From Baffinella frigidus (lineage: Eukaryota; Cryptophyceae; Cryptomonadales; Baffinellaceae), in assembly GCA_026770585.1 (NCBI GenBank), contig MU646579.1, positions 381,930-396,402 of the forward strand: DNA of 14,473 nt, written 5' to 3'. The translations under genes and the position numbers were made by a program. Positions 12,101 to 13,444 of the stretch are shown in pieces (the stretch's first letter is position 1; each line of letters starts with the position of its first letter). Under the pieces are notes generated by a model. The model was given only the letters and a program-made list of their open reading frames with translations, searched no databases and was not told the origin of the DNA.

Positions 12101-13227
12101 GTAGGTGACTCTCTAGAGCGTCTTTCTGCGCTTGCGTGTCGCCTCCCAGACATGAATGGATGACAAAGTCCGTGCCGATTTACTACACACCCCTGTTCAG
12201 TCTCTAGAGCGTCTTCTGTCTTTGTATACGCTGTTTTGTTCTTCGTATACGTTTGTTCTTCGTACACGTTGGTGCCGCGCGGTGAGGAATATGGCGAGAG
12301 AGCCAAGGAGGGTCAGGATGCAGTCCGAGAGGTACATCGTCTCGGGGATCTGCACACAAGGCCGTCAGCAACATGTTTTTTTTTTGTCAGCAGCGTGTGG
12401 TAATACGGGACGTGACCGTCATCACCGTGTGCAGTGTGTGGTAATACGGGACGTGCGCGGCAGCAGCGTGTGTTTATTTATACGTTAGGGTGTGTGCTCT
12501 CACGATCAAATCGATTAGCAGCGCGGCAGAAGATGCTGAGAAGAGAGGGGCCACCTTTTGCTATCAGAGGGGTGGTTTTCGTGCTACGGTAAAGCTGTGT
12601 CGAGGCTAAGATACCAAGTTCCACCCCTTCGATAGCACCAAACAGTGGTTTAAATCGAATCTGATTTCGCACTAGATCGCCGATCTGGCGTGGCAGCCTA
12701 ACTACCCCATTTTCAGGCCGTTACCCTATTAGTGTGTGCTCTCACGATCCAATCGACTGGCAGCGCGGCAGAAGATGCTGAGAAGAGAGAGACCACGCCG
12801 GACTGCTGGAGAGGGCAGCTCTCTTCGGGAACGCCAATTCTGGCGTTCAACTATGCCAAAAGTAAATAATTTCTCCTTATTCCTTCCGGGTAATTGACTT
12901 TTGGCGACACCCTCCGAGAATCTGGCGTGGGGGTTCACTCGAGGCTAGAAACGTGACTATTTTAAAACAGGGAGTCTTTTACACGTGAAGAAAAAAATAG
13001 TTGTGTAGTAATTTTCACACAAATAGGGGCGTTGGTCACGTGGCTCCCGAATAAATGGGAGCAGCGTGACCAAGCCAGCCCGTGACTGGTACTAAATTTA
13101 ACAACCCCACATTTAAAATAGTCCCTGTTCCAGCCTTGAGTGGGGCACGCACCCAATAGGTGCTCTGAATCTCGGAGCGTATCGCCATGTGCCTCCATAT
13201 TTGGTAAGTCGTAATCCAAATCACGAC
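99..13227 (-). CDS. Partial multi-exon gene: membrane class III nucleotidyl cyclase (17 exons inferred)
   Basis: This is the overall gene span; its exons are listed separately. Class III cyclases convert ATP or GTP to cAMP or cGMP. The family is recognised from motifs in the right order: [11 protein letters not shown] (first metal-binding Asp), KVDTIGDAY (second metal-binding Asp), FAREMLRIL helix, [29 protein letters not shown]. Upstream exons encode several hydrophobic segments, a basic stretch and an LLPSHA linker, so I infer a plasma- or endomembrane-anchored enzyme with one C-terminal catalytic domain seen here. All proposed introns are GT-AG and all 16 junctions keep frame, which is strong internal support. 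The transition-state Asn and Arg appear replaced, so the chain may need a partner or may be regulatory. The gene runs off both ends: no start or stop codon is seen. The cyclase call is firm; exact junctions of small exons are inference. Confidence 0.88.
168..343. repeat. TTTGGGG-dominated degenerate heptamer array
   Basis: Homogeneous TTTGGGG from about 178 to 232, degenerating into TTTTGGG, TCTCGGG and GTGTAGGG forms. It fills the whole intron between exons 16 and 17 and touches both splice sites. Confidence 0.95.
349..409 (-). CDS. Cyclase exon 16
   Basis: Exon of 61 nt (20 codons + 1). Acceptor TTGTCAG, donor ATCGA|GTAACC, after which a CCCTACA-type array starts at once. It reads [20 protein letters not shown], following GGIHVSKQ as the helix and loop before the last strand. 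Three copies of its 5' edge lie upstream (506-526, 803-823, 892-912) and a copy of its 3' part sits far away at 9597-9632. Confidence 0.68.
506..912 (-). pseudogene. Three copies of cyclase exon 16 5' edge
   Basis: About 21 nt of the exon start (GTTATGGAATCGCTGATGACG or variants) recurs at 506-526, 803-823 and 892-912. The first and third keep a CAG acceptor; the second has CGG. The first two share a further 45 bp of TTATACAAGTATTATAG-type sequence (about 460-505 and 757-802). Confidence 0.82.
656..722 (+). repeat. About 67-bp dispersed element with AAGTTGAC inverted repeat
   Basis: Consensus: GGCTCTTTCCCGCTCAAAG, TTGACGGATTTGTACCGC, then CATGTCAACTTAAGAATAGTC. The inner AAGTTGAC...GTCAACTT can pair. 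Similar copies: 2620-2687 and 7051-7118 (same orientation), 7746-7813, 7868-7932 and 7506-7562 (reverse), plus half-units at 2844-2951. Confidence 0.85.
963..1102. mobile_element. 140-bp hairpin (MITE-like)
   Basis: Inverted arms 963-1015 and 1050-1102 pair over 53 bp with one mismatch (46 bp perfect: 970-1015 with 1050-1095), around a 34-bp AT-rich loop. Outer ends TTATCC/GGATAA. Flanks GGTG/GGTG could be a target duplication. No coding capacity. Confidence 0.85.
1208..1363. mobile_element. 156-bp MITE, copy 1
   Basis: Terminal inverted repeats begin GGGTAACGGCCTGAAAATGG and extend nearly to the centre (about 67 bp per arm), so the element is a near-perfect fold-back. It is flanked by TA on both sides (1206-1207 and 1364-1365), the target-site duplication typical of Tc1/mariner-type transposition. 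Confidence 0.88.
1505..1570. repeat. 22-bp minisatellite (GTGTCTAACAC type), short array
   Basis: About three degenerate units related to CCCTTAGTGTGTCTAACACT. The same unit occurs at 6760-6880, and in reverse orientation at 8066-8170, 13226-13280 and 13445-13512. Confidence 0.75.
1810..1929 (-). CDS. Cyclase exon 15: C-terminal half of catalytic core
   Basis: Exon of 120 nt, 40 codons, phase 0. Acceptor AACTAG, donor AACAG|GTGCGC. It reads [20 protein letters not shown] then [20 protein letters not shown]. This aligns with the GVVG...PRY.LFGDTVN.A.RMES....IHVS region. The positions usually held by transition-state Asn and Arg are Arg and Gln here ([11 protein letters not shown] against GDTVNTASRME), and the purine-pocket Cys/Asp position is His. 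Copies of its 3' edge lie at 1581-1628, 1445-1456 and 1156-1202. Confidence 0.92.
1933..2057. repeat. TTTGGGG array between exons 14 and 15
   Basis: TTTGGGG units with a few variants fill the entire 128-bp intron between 1929 and 2058. It provides both the donor-side sequence of exon 14 and the CCCTAAACTAG acceptor of exon 15. Confidence 0.93.
2058..2105 (-). CDS. Cyclase exon 14: RIGI motif
   Basis: Exon of 48 nt, 16 codons, phase 0 at both ends. Acceptor CGGACAG directly downstream of a CCCCTAAA array, donor GGCAAG|GTATCT. It reads [16 protein letters not shown], the strand usually seen as L.(M/V)RIGIH.G in this family. It joins VYAGVLG of exon 15 exactly at the conserved spacing. Confidence 0.9.
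2109..2570. repeat. Mixed TTTAGGG / GTGTAGGG array
   Basis: TTTAGGG, GTGTAGGG (homogeneous about 2270-2325), GGTTCAGGG and TTTTAGGGG forms in blocks, interrupted only by the short exon 13 edge copies. All are G-rich on the plus strand. Confidence 0.95.
2243..2605 (-). pseudogene. Three copies of cyclase exon 13 3' edge
   Basis: 2571-2605 repeats [11 protein letters not shown] coding followed by GAG|GTGCCC. 2446-2457 and 2243-2254 retain only the last dozen bases before the same GTGCCC donor (GGGCACCTCGCGATATG and GGGCACCTTGCGATATG on the plus strand). The pieces sit as islands within TTTAGGG/GTGTAGGG arrays. Confidence 0.78.
2620..2687 (+). repeat. Dispersed AAGTTGAC element, copy 2
   Basis: Full-length copy lying between exon 13 and the copy of its 3' edge (2571-2605), so it appears to be part of the duplicated segment or inserted between the two edges. 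Confidence 0.85.
2699..2759 (-). CDS. Cyclase exon 13: catalytic domain helix
   Basis: Exon of 61 nt (1 + 20 codons). Acceptor CGAACAG, donor GCGAG|GTCTGC. It reads [20 protein letters not shown], matching the helix after the second metal site in class III cyclases (family pattern: ..A..AL.ML). The G after the acceptor completes the codon begun by AC of exon 12. Its 3' edge is copied at 2571-2605 and, more decayed, at 2446-2457 and 2243-2254. Confidence 0.82.
2844..2951 (-). repeat. Dispersed AAGTTGAC element, three tandem half-units
   Basis: GACTATTCGTAAGTTGACATG starts a series of three units of about 34 bp, each AAGTTGACATGCTGGGTCC followed by GTGGTACACA. These are reverse-orientation half-elements in tandem. 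Confidence 0.85.
2974..3069 (-). pseudogene. Frameshifted copy of cyclase exon 12
   Basis: A near-identical duplicate of exon 12 and its donor-side flank (direct repeats 2958-3069 and 3196-3311). Within the metal-binding motif four bases (TCGG region) are missing, so the TIGDAY frame is broken, and the acceptor side is replaced by the inverted-repeat element at 3070-3182. It cannot serve as an equivalent exon. Confidence 0.85.
3057..3182. mobile_element. Relative of the 133-bp inverted-repeat element, lacking one end
   Basis: 3070-3178 is closely similar to 6360-6475: CCCCCCGGAT...CGGGGGAAAT fold, GGATAAGATTC, ACAAATCGT, AGATGGACTG and the GGCTGCTAAG end. The left CTTAGCAGC end is missing; instead the frameshifted exon 12 copy abuts. 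Confidence 0.75.
3211..3311 (-). CDS. Cyclase exon 12: catalytic domain, second metal-binding Asp
   Basis: Exon of 101 nt. Acceptor TCCACAG, donor AACAC|GTACCC. It reads [20 protein letters not shown] followed by [22 protein letters not shown] is the second metal-binding motif of class III cyclases. The residue two before TIGD's Ile is Asp, where guanylyl cyclases usually have Glu and adenylyl cyclases Lys, so an acidic residue favours guanine but does not prove it. A frameshifted copy is at 2974-3069. Confidence 0.9.
3307..3495. repeat. TTTAGGG array upstream of exon 12
   Basis: TTTGGGG-type units pass into about 14 homogeneous TTTAGGG units (about 3377-3470). The array is the C-rich tract just before the exon 12 acceptor on the gene strand. 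Confidence 0.95.
3497..4424 (-). repeat. About 190-bp tandem repeat built from the 3' half of cyclase exon 11
   Basis: The motif ACCAAACCGGGTGTGTCC begins at 3497, 3724, 3912, 4104 and 4293, giving periods of 227, 188, 192 and 189. Most units carry the exon 11 3' half ([16 protein letters not shown] in the minus frame) with its GT donor, followed by intron sequence with short TACAAAAACAT-type subrepeats. No unit except the real exon has an acceptor. The minus frame stays open for long stretches because the period is close to a multiple of three. Confidence 0.88.
4425..4524 (-). CDS. Cyclase exon 11: catalytic domain, first metal-binding Asp
   Basis: Exon of 100 nt (1 + 33 codons). Acceptor ACCCAG, donor ATATG|GTCCGT. 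It reads [20 protein letters not shown] then [13 protein letters not shown]. This is the canonical N-terminal part of a class III cyclase domain (strand-D-x-x-x-F-T-S-L-S, then E-L-...-N-...-F-S-x-F-D). The Asp in LDL is at the first metal-binding position. Joined to exon 12 the spacing between FD and [10 protein letters not shown] is six residues, as usual in the family. Its 3' half is tandemly repeated downstream at 3497-4424 and its 5' edge is copied at 4723-4744. Confidence 0.9.
4533..4557. repeat. Short TTTGGGG array at exon 11 acceptor
   Basis: Three to four TTTGGGG units immediately upstream of the exon 11 acceptor on the gene strand. The rest of this intron (4560-4720) has a short CT/CA tract (4575-4597) and no convincing exon. 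Confidence 0.9.
4723..4744 (-). pseudogene. Copy of cyclase exon 11 5' edge with acceptor
   Basis: About 22 nt matching the start of exon 11 (GCTGCATCTGGACCT) preceded by CGCAG, then diverging. The adjoining sequence is a TTTGGGG array here (4756-5104), as it is next to the real exon (4533-4557). Confidence 0.8.
4756..5104. repeat. Perfect TTTGGGG array, 49 units
   Basis: Forty-nine consecutive TTTGGGG units without a mismatch that I can see, plus a partial unit, in the intron between exons 10 and 11. The two ends are anchored by an exon 11 edge copy and by exon 10's donor flank. Because 7 is prime to 3, all frames stay open, producing artefactual GVWGLGF and NPKPQTP open frames. Confidence 0.98.
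5134..5234 (-). CDS. Cyclase exon 10: LLPSHA linker and first strand
   Basis: Exon of 101 nt. Acceptor TGACAG, donor GTCAC|GTAATT. It reads [20 protein letters not shown] and ends in KCECRKAV. The LLP-H-A pattern is characteristic of the linker just before a class III cyclase domain, and RKAVT leads into the first catalytic strand in the next exon. The last two bases (AC) plus G give Thr. Two copies of its 5' part lie at 5323-5381 and 5543-5595. Confidence 0.82.
5246..5530. repeat. 12-bp GGAATTAGTACC repeat
   Basis: Two units at 5246-5275 and about nine at 5393-5526, with the ending CGGCGGTACAAAA shared. They separate the three copies of the exon 10 5' edge, so unit and exon edge were probably duplicated together. 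Confidence 0.9.
5323..5595 (-). pseudogene. Two copies of cyclase exon 10 5' edge
   Basis: 5323-5381 repeats the first 59 or so bases of exon 10, including the CAG acceptor and the LLPSHA coding. 5543-5595 is a more diverged copy (VDILSNLL) whose acceptor AG has become CG. Both break at the same point (after ATTCTCAACGG) and are separated by the 12-bp GGAATTAGTACC repeat. Confidence 0.8.
5598..6100. repeat. Composite heptamer array
   Basis: Blocks of TTTCGGG, TTTAGGG, GTGTAGGG, TTTATGG (about 5810-5910), then TTTGGGG/TTTGAGG alternating (5940-6090). It fills the intron between exons 9 and 10 up to the exon 9 donor. Confidence 0.93.
6107..6149 (-). CDS. Cyclase exon 9: start of linker
   Basis: Exon of 43 nt (1 + 14 codons). 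Acceptor ACAACAG, donor CATG|GTTCAA, with heptamer arrays on both sides. It reads [14 protein letters not shown] and joins [13 protein letters not shown] of the next exon, matching the helical linker that precedes class III catalytic domains. A short fragment of its 5' edge (GCAGCCATCT on the plus strand) recurs at about 6302-6311. Confidence 0.65.
6153..6290. repeat. Degenerate TTTAGGG array at exon 9 acceptor
   Basis: TTTAGGG with point variants, supplying the CCCTAAACCCTACAACAG acceptor tract of exon 9. Confidence 0.9.
6343..6475. mobile_element. 133-bp element with CTTAGCAGC / GCTGCTAAG ends
   Basis: Perfect 9-bp terminal inverted repeats (6343-6351, 6467-6475) enclose a sequence repeated at 3070-3182. 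It also contains an internal fold, TTTCCCCCCGGATATCCGGG. It is likely a non-autonomous element; no transposase coding is seen. Confidence 0.72.
6504..6549. repeat. Hairpin, 18-bp arms
   Basis: TTTGGCGTCTGTTTATTA at 6504-6521 pairs with 6532-6549 with one mismatch around a 10-bp loop. Confidence 0.8.
6556..6672. repeat. AGTGCAT / AGTGTAT heptamer array
   Basis: About 16 units of a 7-bp repeat unrelated in sequence to TTTAGGG (AGTGCAT, later AGTGTAT) but with the same period, merging into TTTAGGG sequence at 6678. Confidence 0.95.
6709..6751 (-). pseudogene. Copy of cyclase exon 8 with broken donor
   Basis: Matches the 3' part of exon 8 over about 43 nt and continues into shared flanking intron. 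At the exon/intron boundary GATC|GTAC is changed to GATC|GAAC, so the duplicate donor cannot be used. The two copies bracket a 22-bp minisatellite (6760-6880). Confidence 0.72.
6760..6880. repeat. 22-bp minisatellite (GTGTGTCCAACACTCCCC type)
   Basis: Five to six units of CCCTTAGTGTGTCTAACAC type between the two copies of exon 8. Confidence 0.85.
6899..6969 (-). CDS. Cyclase exon 8: juxtamembrane segment
   Basis: Exon of 71 nt with acceptor CTAACAG lying directly against a CCCTAAA array, and donor CGATC|GTACGC. It reads [20 protein letters not shown] then TRR plus two bases that complete Ser with the next exon. It starts weakly hydrophobic and becomes basic, as expected on leaving the membrane towards the cytoplasm. 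An edge copy at 6709-6751 has the donor changed from GT to GA. Confidence 0.58.
6973..7040. repeat. TTTAGGG array at exon 8 acceptor
   Basis: About nine TTTAGGG units immediately upstream of the exon 8 acceptor on the gene strand (CCCTAACAG). Confidence 0.95.
7051..7118 (+). repeat. Dispersed AAGTTGAC element, copy 3
   Basis: Full-length but diverged copy (AAATTTGACGGATTTTTACC), ending CTTGAGAACAGTC, right after a TTTAGGG array. Confidence 0.82.
7127..7140 (-). pseudogene. Possible edge copy of candidate exon 7
   Basis: CGCCCAG followed by CTCTGCCTCAC on the gene strand resembles the acceptor and start of the 7827-7859 candidate (TGCCCAG, CTCTGTCTCTC). It is weak evidence on its own. Confidence 0.4.
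7168..7310. repeat. TTTAGGG array with GTGTAGAG tail
   Basis: Eight or so homogeneous TTTAGGG units (about 7210-7260) followed by GTGTAGAGTG and GTGTAGGG variants. 7311-7505 beyond it holds no gene that I can support. Confidence 0.93.
7423..7444. repeat. 22-bp perfect palindrome centred on GAATTC
   Basis: AGCCAGGCGAATTC followed by GCCTGGCT reads identically on both strands with no spacer. Confidence 0.9.
7506..7562 (-). repeat. Dispersed AAGTTGAC element, reverse copy A
   Basis: AAGTTGCCATGCTAGGTCC followed by ACAAATCCGTCAACTTTGAGC, in reverse orientation to 656-722. It adjoins a copy of the exon 6 donor edge. Confidence 0.8.
7587..7734 (-). pseudogene. Two copies of cyclase exon 6 3' edge with donors
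   Basis: The exon 6 3' end (reverse complement of CGAAAAGGTCG) occurs at 7587-7598 followed by GTATCC, and a longer copy at 7647-7734 is followed by GTATTC. The longer copy contains an internal tandem of the CCGTCCCATATG segment. Both keep a GT donor. Confidence 0.7.
7746..7932 (-). repeat. Dispersed AAGTTGAC element, reverse copies B and C flanking candidate exon 7
   Basis: Copies at 7746-7813 and 7868-7932 share TAAAGTTGACATCCTGGGT and TACAAATCCGTCAA. They bracket the short region 7814-7867 that holds candidate exon 7. Confidence 0.82.
7827..7859 (-). CDS. Possible cyclase exon 7 (small)
   Basis: A 33-nt, phase-neutral candidate exon. Acceptor TGCCCAG, donor GCCAG|GTTGCT, reading [12 protein letters not shown] second acceptor inside it (CTCTGTCTCTCCCAG) has a better pyrimidine tract and would give an 18-nt exon, SIQSRQ. 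Exon 6 to exon 8 is in frame with or without it. Support is a related edge copy with CGCCCAG at 7127-7140, since real exon edges in this gene tend to be duplicated. Confidence 0.38.
7957..8055 (-). CDS. Cyclase exon 6: transmembrane segment
   Basis: Exon of 99 nt, 33 codons, phase 0 at both ends. Acceptor TCACCAG, donor TTCG|GTATCC. It reads [20 protein letters not shown] and on through [13 protein letters not shown]: a strongly hydrophobic stretch able to span the membrane, probably once with a Pro-containing kink. Its 5' edge is copied at 8176-8239 and its 3' edge at 7587-7598 and 7647-7734, each with a recognisable splice site. Confidence 0.72.
8066..8170. repeat. 22-bp minisatellite, reverse orientation
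   Basis: About five units of GTGTTAGACACAC with CACCAAGGAGA-like linkers, between exon 6 and the copy of its 5' half. Confidence 0.85.
8176..8239 (-). pseudogene. Copy of cyclase exon 6 5' half with acceptor
   Basis: About 64 nt nearly identical to the start of exon 6, preceded by an intact CAG acceptor (AAATCAG). It encodes the same [18 protein letters not shown], then runs into the 22-bp repeat. It lacks the 3' half and donor. Confidence 0.75.
8259..8418. repeat. TTTAGGG array
   Basis: About 22 TTTAGGG units with few variants in the intron between exons 5 and 6. Confidence 0.95.
8431..9160 (-). pseudogene. Decayed fragments of cyclase exon 5 edge in a dispersed repeat
   Basis: Short stretches matching the 5' part of exon 5 (reverse complement of CCGCACGCTCCA or close variants) recur near 8447, 8743, 8840, 9114 and also 9360. 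They are joined to a shared intronic segment containing CATAGCTATGCCCTAGCAAA. The copy at 8431-8470 has lost the middle of the exon but keeps both edges. The segments appear to be successive duplications of exon edge plus intron, now decayed. Confidence 0.6.
8495..8682. mobile_element. 188-bp TA-flanked MITE with an empty-site relative
   Basis: Ends CAGTCCACCTACCCTAACAC and the inverted counterpart GTGTTAGGGTAGGTCCACTG (two mismatches), flanked by TA on each side. The host segment ACATGC-TA-TCTTAGCCTC is present uninterrupted at about 8782-8800 and 9291-9308, so the insertion and its TA duplication can be read directly from paralogous copies. CAGT ends and TA duplication fit the Tc1/mariner superfamily. 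No transposase. Confidence 0.88.
8774..9200. repeat. Duplicated intron segments with CATAGCTATGCCCTAGCAAAA
   Basis: The block AGCCTCGACATAGCTATGCC, CTAGCAAAAACAC, exon 5 edge fragment, GGTCTGGCGTTCGGGATCAC, GGTTCCAGGAAAGCGTTGGG, then a short heptamer run, occurs near 8796, 9061 and 9313, with a shorter one at 8691. It records repeated duplication of exon 5 edge plus intron. Confidence 0.8.
9209..9268 (-). pseudogene. Second full copy of cyclase exon 5
   Basis: A 60-nt exon-like copy with acceptor ACACAG and donor GGGCAG|GTTGCG, both intact, reading [20 protein letters not shown]. Its entry phase (0) differs from that of the 9451-9506 copy, so it is in frame only if exon 4 is skipped or another donor is used. 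It is either a spare or alternative exon or a decaying duplicate. Confidence 0.6.
9451..9506 (-). CDS. Cyclase exon 5: transmembrane segment
   Basis: Exon of 56 nt. Acceptor CCAACAG, donor GGGCAG|GTTGCG. With the upstream G it reads [19 protein letters not shown], a moderately hydrophobic helix, and ends in phase 0. A second full-length copy at 9209-9268 encodes almost the same peptide ([20 protein letters not shown]) but starts in phase 0, which does not fit the preceding exon. Four or more shorter fragments lie between 8431 and 9382. Confidence 0.62.
9516..9940. repeat. TTTCGGG array
   Basis: TTTCGGG units with TTCCGGG, GTGTCGGG and TTTCAGG variants, split by the exon 16 copy at about 9580-9660. 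Artefactual open frames on both strands result (for example NPKPETR-type peptides). Confidence 0.95.
9539..9632 (-). pseudogene. Distant copy of cyclase exon 16 3' part
   Basis: Segment 9539-9632 is about 85-90% identical to 294-390, covering the exon 16 3' part (AAADAF then TLESSN) and its GTAAC donor plus downstream array. It lies inside a different intron (between exons 4 and 5), about 9.2 kb away in the same orientation. Confidence 0.82.
9992..10006 (-). pseudogene. Small fragment of cyclase exon 3 3' part
   Basis: GTAGAGCCATTCCGG matches the EWLY-coding part of exon 3 and its copies at 11107-11360. It is only 15 bp, so support comes mainly from the family of similar fragments. Confidence 0.45.
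10144..10299. mobile_element. 156-bp MITE, copy 2
   Basis: Same length and ends as 1208-1363 (GGCTAACGTCCTGAAAATGG, with a few mismatches), flanked by TA at 10142-10143 and 10300-10301. The unpaired centre is in the opposite orientation to copy 1. Confidence 0.88.
10412..10536. mobile_element. 125-bp AT-rich hairpin element
   Basis: Perfect 20-bp terminal inverted repeats AAGATAACTGAATCAGTTCC (10412-10431 and 10517-10536) around an AT-rich interior with CTAATTAGG repeats. No coding capacity. Confidence 0.8.
10849..10886 (-). pseudogene. Copy of cyclase exon 4 3' edge with donor
   Basis: Reads [11 protein letters not shown] followed by GCAG|GTACCT, matching exon 4's [13 protein letters not shown] end and its donor. 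The acceptor side is not conserved. Between this and exon 4 (10887-10990) no other feature is supported. Confidence 0.6.
10994..11036 (-). CDS. Cyclase exon 4: transmembrane segment
   Basis: Exon of 43 nt reading [14 protein letters not shown] plus one base. Acceptor ATTCCAG, donor ACAG|GTACTT. It follows LFVCLL of the preceding exon to make one hydrophobic helix of about 19 residues. The final G joins AA of the next exon to give Glu. A diverged copy of its 3' half with an intact GT donor lies at 10849-10886. Confidence 0.62.
11046..11100. repeat. Short TTTAGGG/GGTTCAGGG array
   Basis: Degenerate heptamers (GGTTCAGGG) upstream of the exon 4 acceptor on the gene strand. Related short GGTTTTCGG runs at 11155-11205 and 11255-11305 separate the small exon 3 copies. 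Confidence 0.85.
11107..11396 (-). pseudogene. Three diverged copies of cyclase exon 3 3' part with donors
   Basis: 11107-11150, 11214-11254 and 11311-11396 each contain the EWLY(V/L)CL coding segment (GTAGAGCCATTCC on the plus strand) followed by a GT (GTCAAC, GTCACA, GTGGGC). The longest encodes [20 protein letters not shown]. Confidence 0.78.
11400..11900 (-). repeat. 204-bp tandem array: exon 3 3' copies plus CT-rich microsatellite
   Basis: Exon-like ends at 11493, 11697 and 11901 (the real exon) give an exact 204-bp spacing. Each unit is about 87 bp of exon 3 coding ([20 protein letters not shown]) with GT donor, GTGGGG flank and a CTCTCT tract (11400-11470, 11581-11674, 11786-11879). 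As 204 is 68 codons, a spurious frame of about 300 codons runs through (Arg/Glu-rich linkers). Confidence 0.9.
11901..12026 (-). CDS. Cyclase exon 3: transmembrane hairpin
   Basis: Exon of 126 nt, 42 codons, phase 0 at both ends. Acceptor GCGCAG before ATCCCC, donor CTG|GTCGCC. It starts [19 protein letters not shown], a clear transmembrane helix, followed by a basic turn ([14 protein letters not shown]) and the start of a second helix (LFVCLL) that the next exon completes ([13 protein letters not shown]). This is the only complete copy: its 3' portion is repeated several times downstream (11107-11783), and a 5' copy with acceptor lies at 12298-12346. Confidence 0.72.
12298..12346 (-). pseudogene. 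Copy of cyclase exon 3 5' part with acceptor
   Basis: About 75 bp (12274-12346) nearly identical to the start of exon 3: acceptor GTGCAG, then [20 protein letters not shown]. It diverges after TARH and lacks the donor side. The intron stretch 12040-12290 next to it carries repeats of TTCTTCGTA(C/T)ACGTT and GTCTCTAGAGCGTCTT only. Confidence 0.8.
12504..12535 (-). CDS. Cyclase exon 2: small hydrophobic exon
   Basis: A 32-nt exon with acceptor TTCTCAG and the best donor in the gene, ATC|GTGAGA. With the preceding base it reads [11 protein letters not shown], continuous with the transmembrane region of the next exon ([15 protein letters not shown]). A near-identical second copy with the same splice sites is at 12746-12777 but reads [10 protein letters not shown]; the copy chosen here is nearer the next exon and more hydrophobic. 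If both were spliced in, the frame would shift, so only one should be used per transcript. Confidence 0.5.
12546..12655. mobile_element. Imperfect hairpin element related to 13284-13436
   Basis: GCTATCAGAGGGGTGG pairs with CCACCCCTTCGATAGC (two mismatches), and the centre AAAGCTGTGTCGAGGCTAAGA resembles the centre of the 13284-13436 element (AAAGCTACGTCGAAGCTAAT). Confidence 0.6.
12696..12726. mobile_element. Solo end of the 156-bp MITE
   Basis: Matches the right-hand 31 bp of the MITE (GCCTAACTACCCCATTTTCA to CCGTTACCC) followed by TA. The rest of the element is missing. It sits between the two copies of exon 2. Confidence 0.85.
12746..12777 (-). pseudogene. Second copy of cyclase exon 2
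   Basis: Same 32-nt length, same TTCTCAG acceptor and ATC|GTGAGA donor as 12504-12535, reading [10 protein letters not shown]. It could be an alternative exon. The polar/aromatic changes and extra distance make it the less likely one. Confidence 0.55.
13033..13074. repeat. Hairpin, 17-bp arms
   Basis: TTGGTCACGTGGCTCCC and its near-complement GGGAGCAGCGTGACCAA (two mismatches) around an 8-bp loop. The wider segment 12953-13122 has GACTATTTTAAA/TTTAAAATAGTC ends and may be one element. Confidence 0.6.
13149..13227 (-). CDS. Cyclase exon 1 of window: membrane segment
   Basis: Exon of 79 nt (26 codons plus 1 nt). Acceptor CCAG before GTCGTG, donor GTGC|GTGCCC. It reads [19 protein letters not shown] and onward to TYWV. 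The first ten residues are hydrophobic and aromatic and the rest is mixed, like the end of a transmembrane helix and a short loop. Ending with one extra base (C) it joins the CA of the next exon to give Pro. An alternative donor four bases upstream (TGG|GTGCGT) would end in phase 0 and break frame with the next exon. A partial copy of its 5' edge lies at 13516-13552. The role is inferred from its place in the gene, not from a known motif. Confidence 0.6.
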
Positions 13228-13283
13228 CTGGACACACACGCCGAGTGTTAGACACACCAAGAGAAGTGTTGGGCACACATTCA
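13226..13283. repeat. 22-bp minisatellite, fragment
   Basis: GTGTTAGACACACCAAGAGA-type units directly upstream of exon 1 on the gene strand; they continue after the hairpin element at 13445-13512. Confidence 0.75.
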
Positions 13284-13436
13284 TGTGCGAGGCCACTCAA
13301 TTCAAACCGTGCCTTTTCTATCTTGGGGTGGGGTTTCTCCTATATTAAAGCTACGTCGAAGCTAATATAGCAAAATGAGAGAGAAACCACCCTTAAGATA
13401 GCATTAAAGGCCGTTTAAATTGAGTGGCCTCGCACA
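13284..13436. mobile_element. 153-bp hairpin element inserted in the minisatellite
   Basis: Perfect 19-bp ends TGTGCGAGGCCACTCAATT (13284-13302 and 13418-13436) with further imperfect pairing inward. It splits a run of 22-bp units. Immediate flanks TTCA/TTAA do not form a clear duplication. Confidence 0.8.
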
Positions 13437-13444
13437 TTAACATA

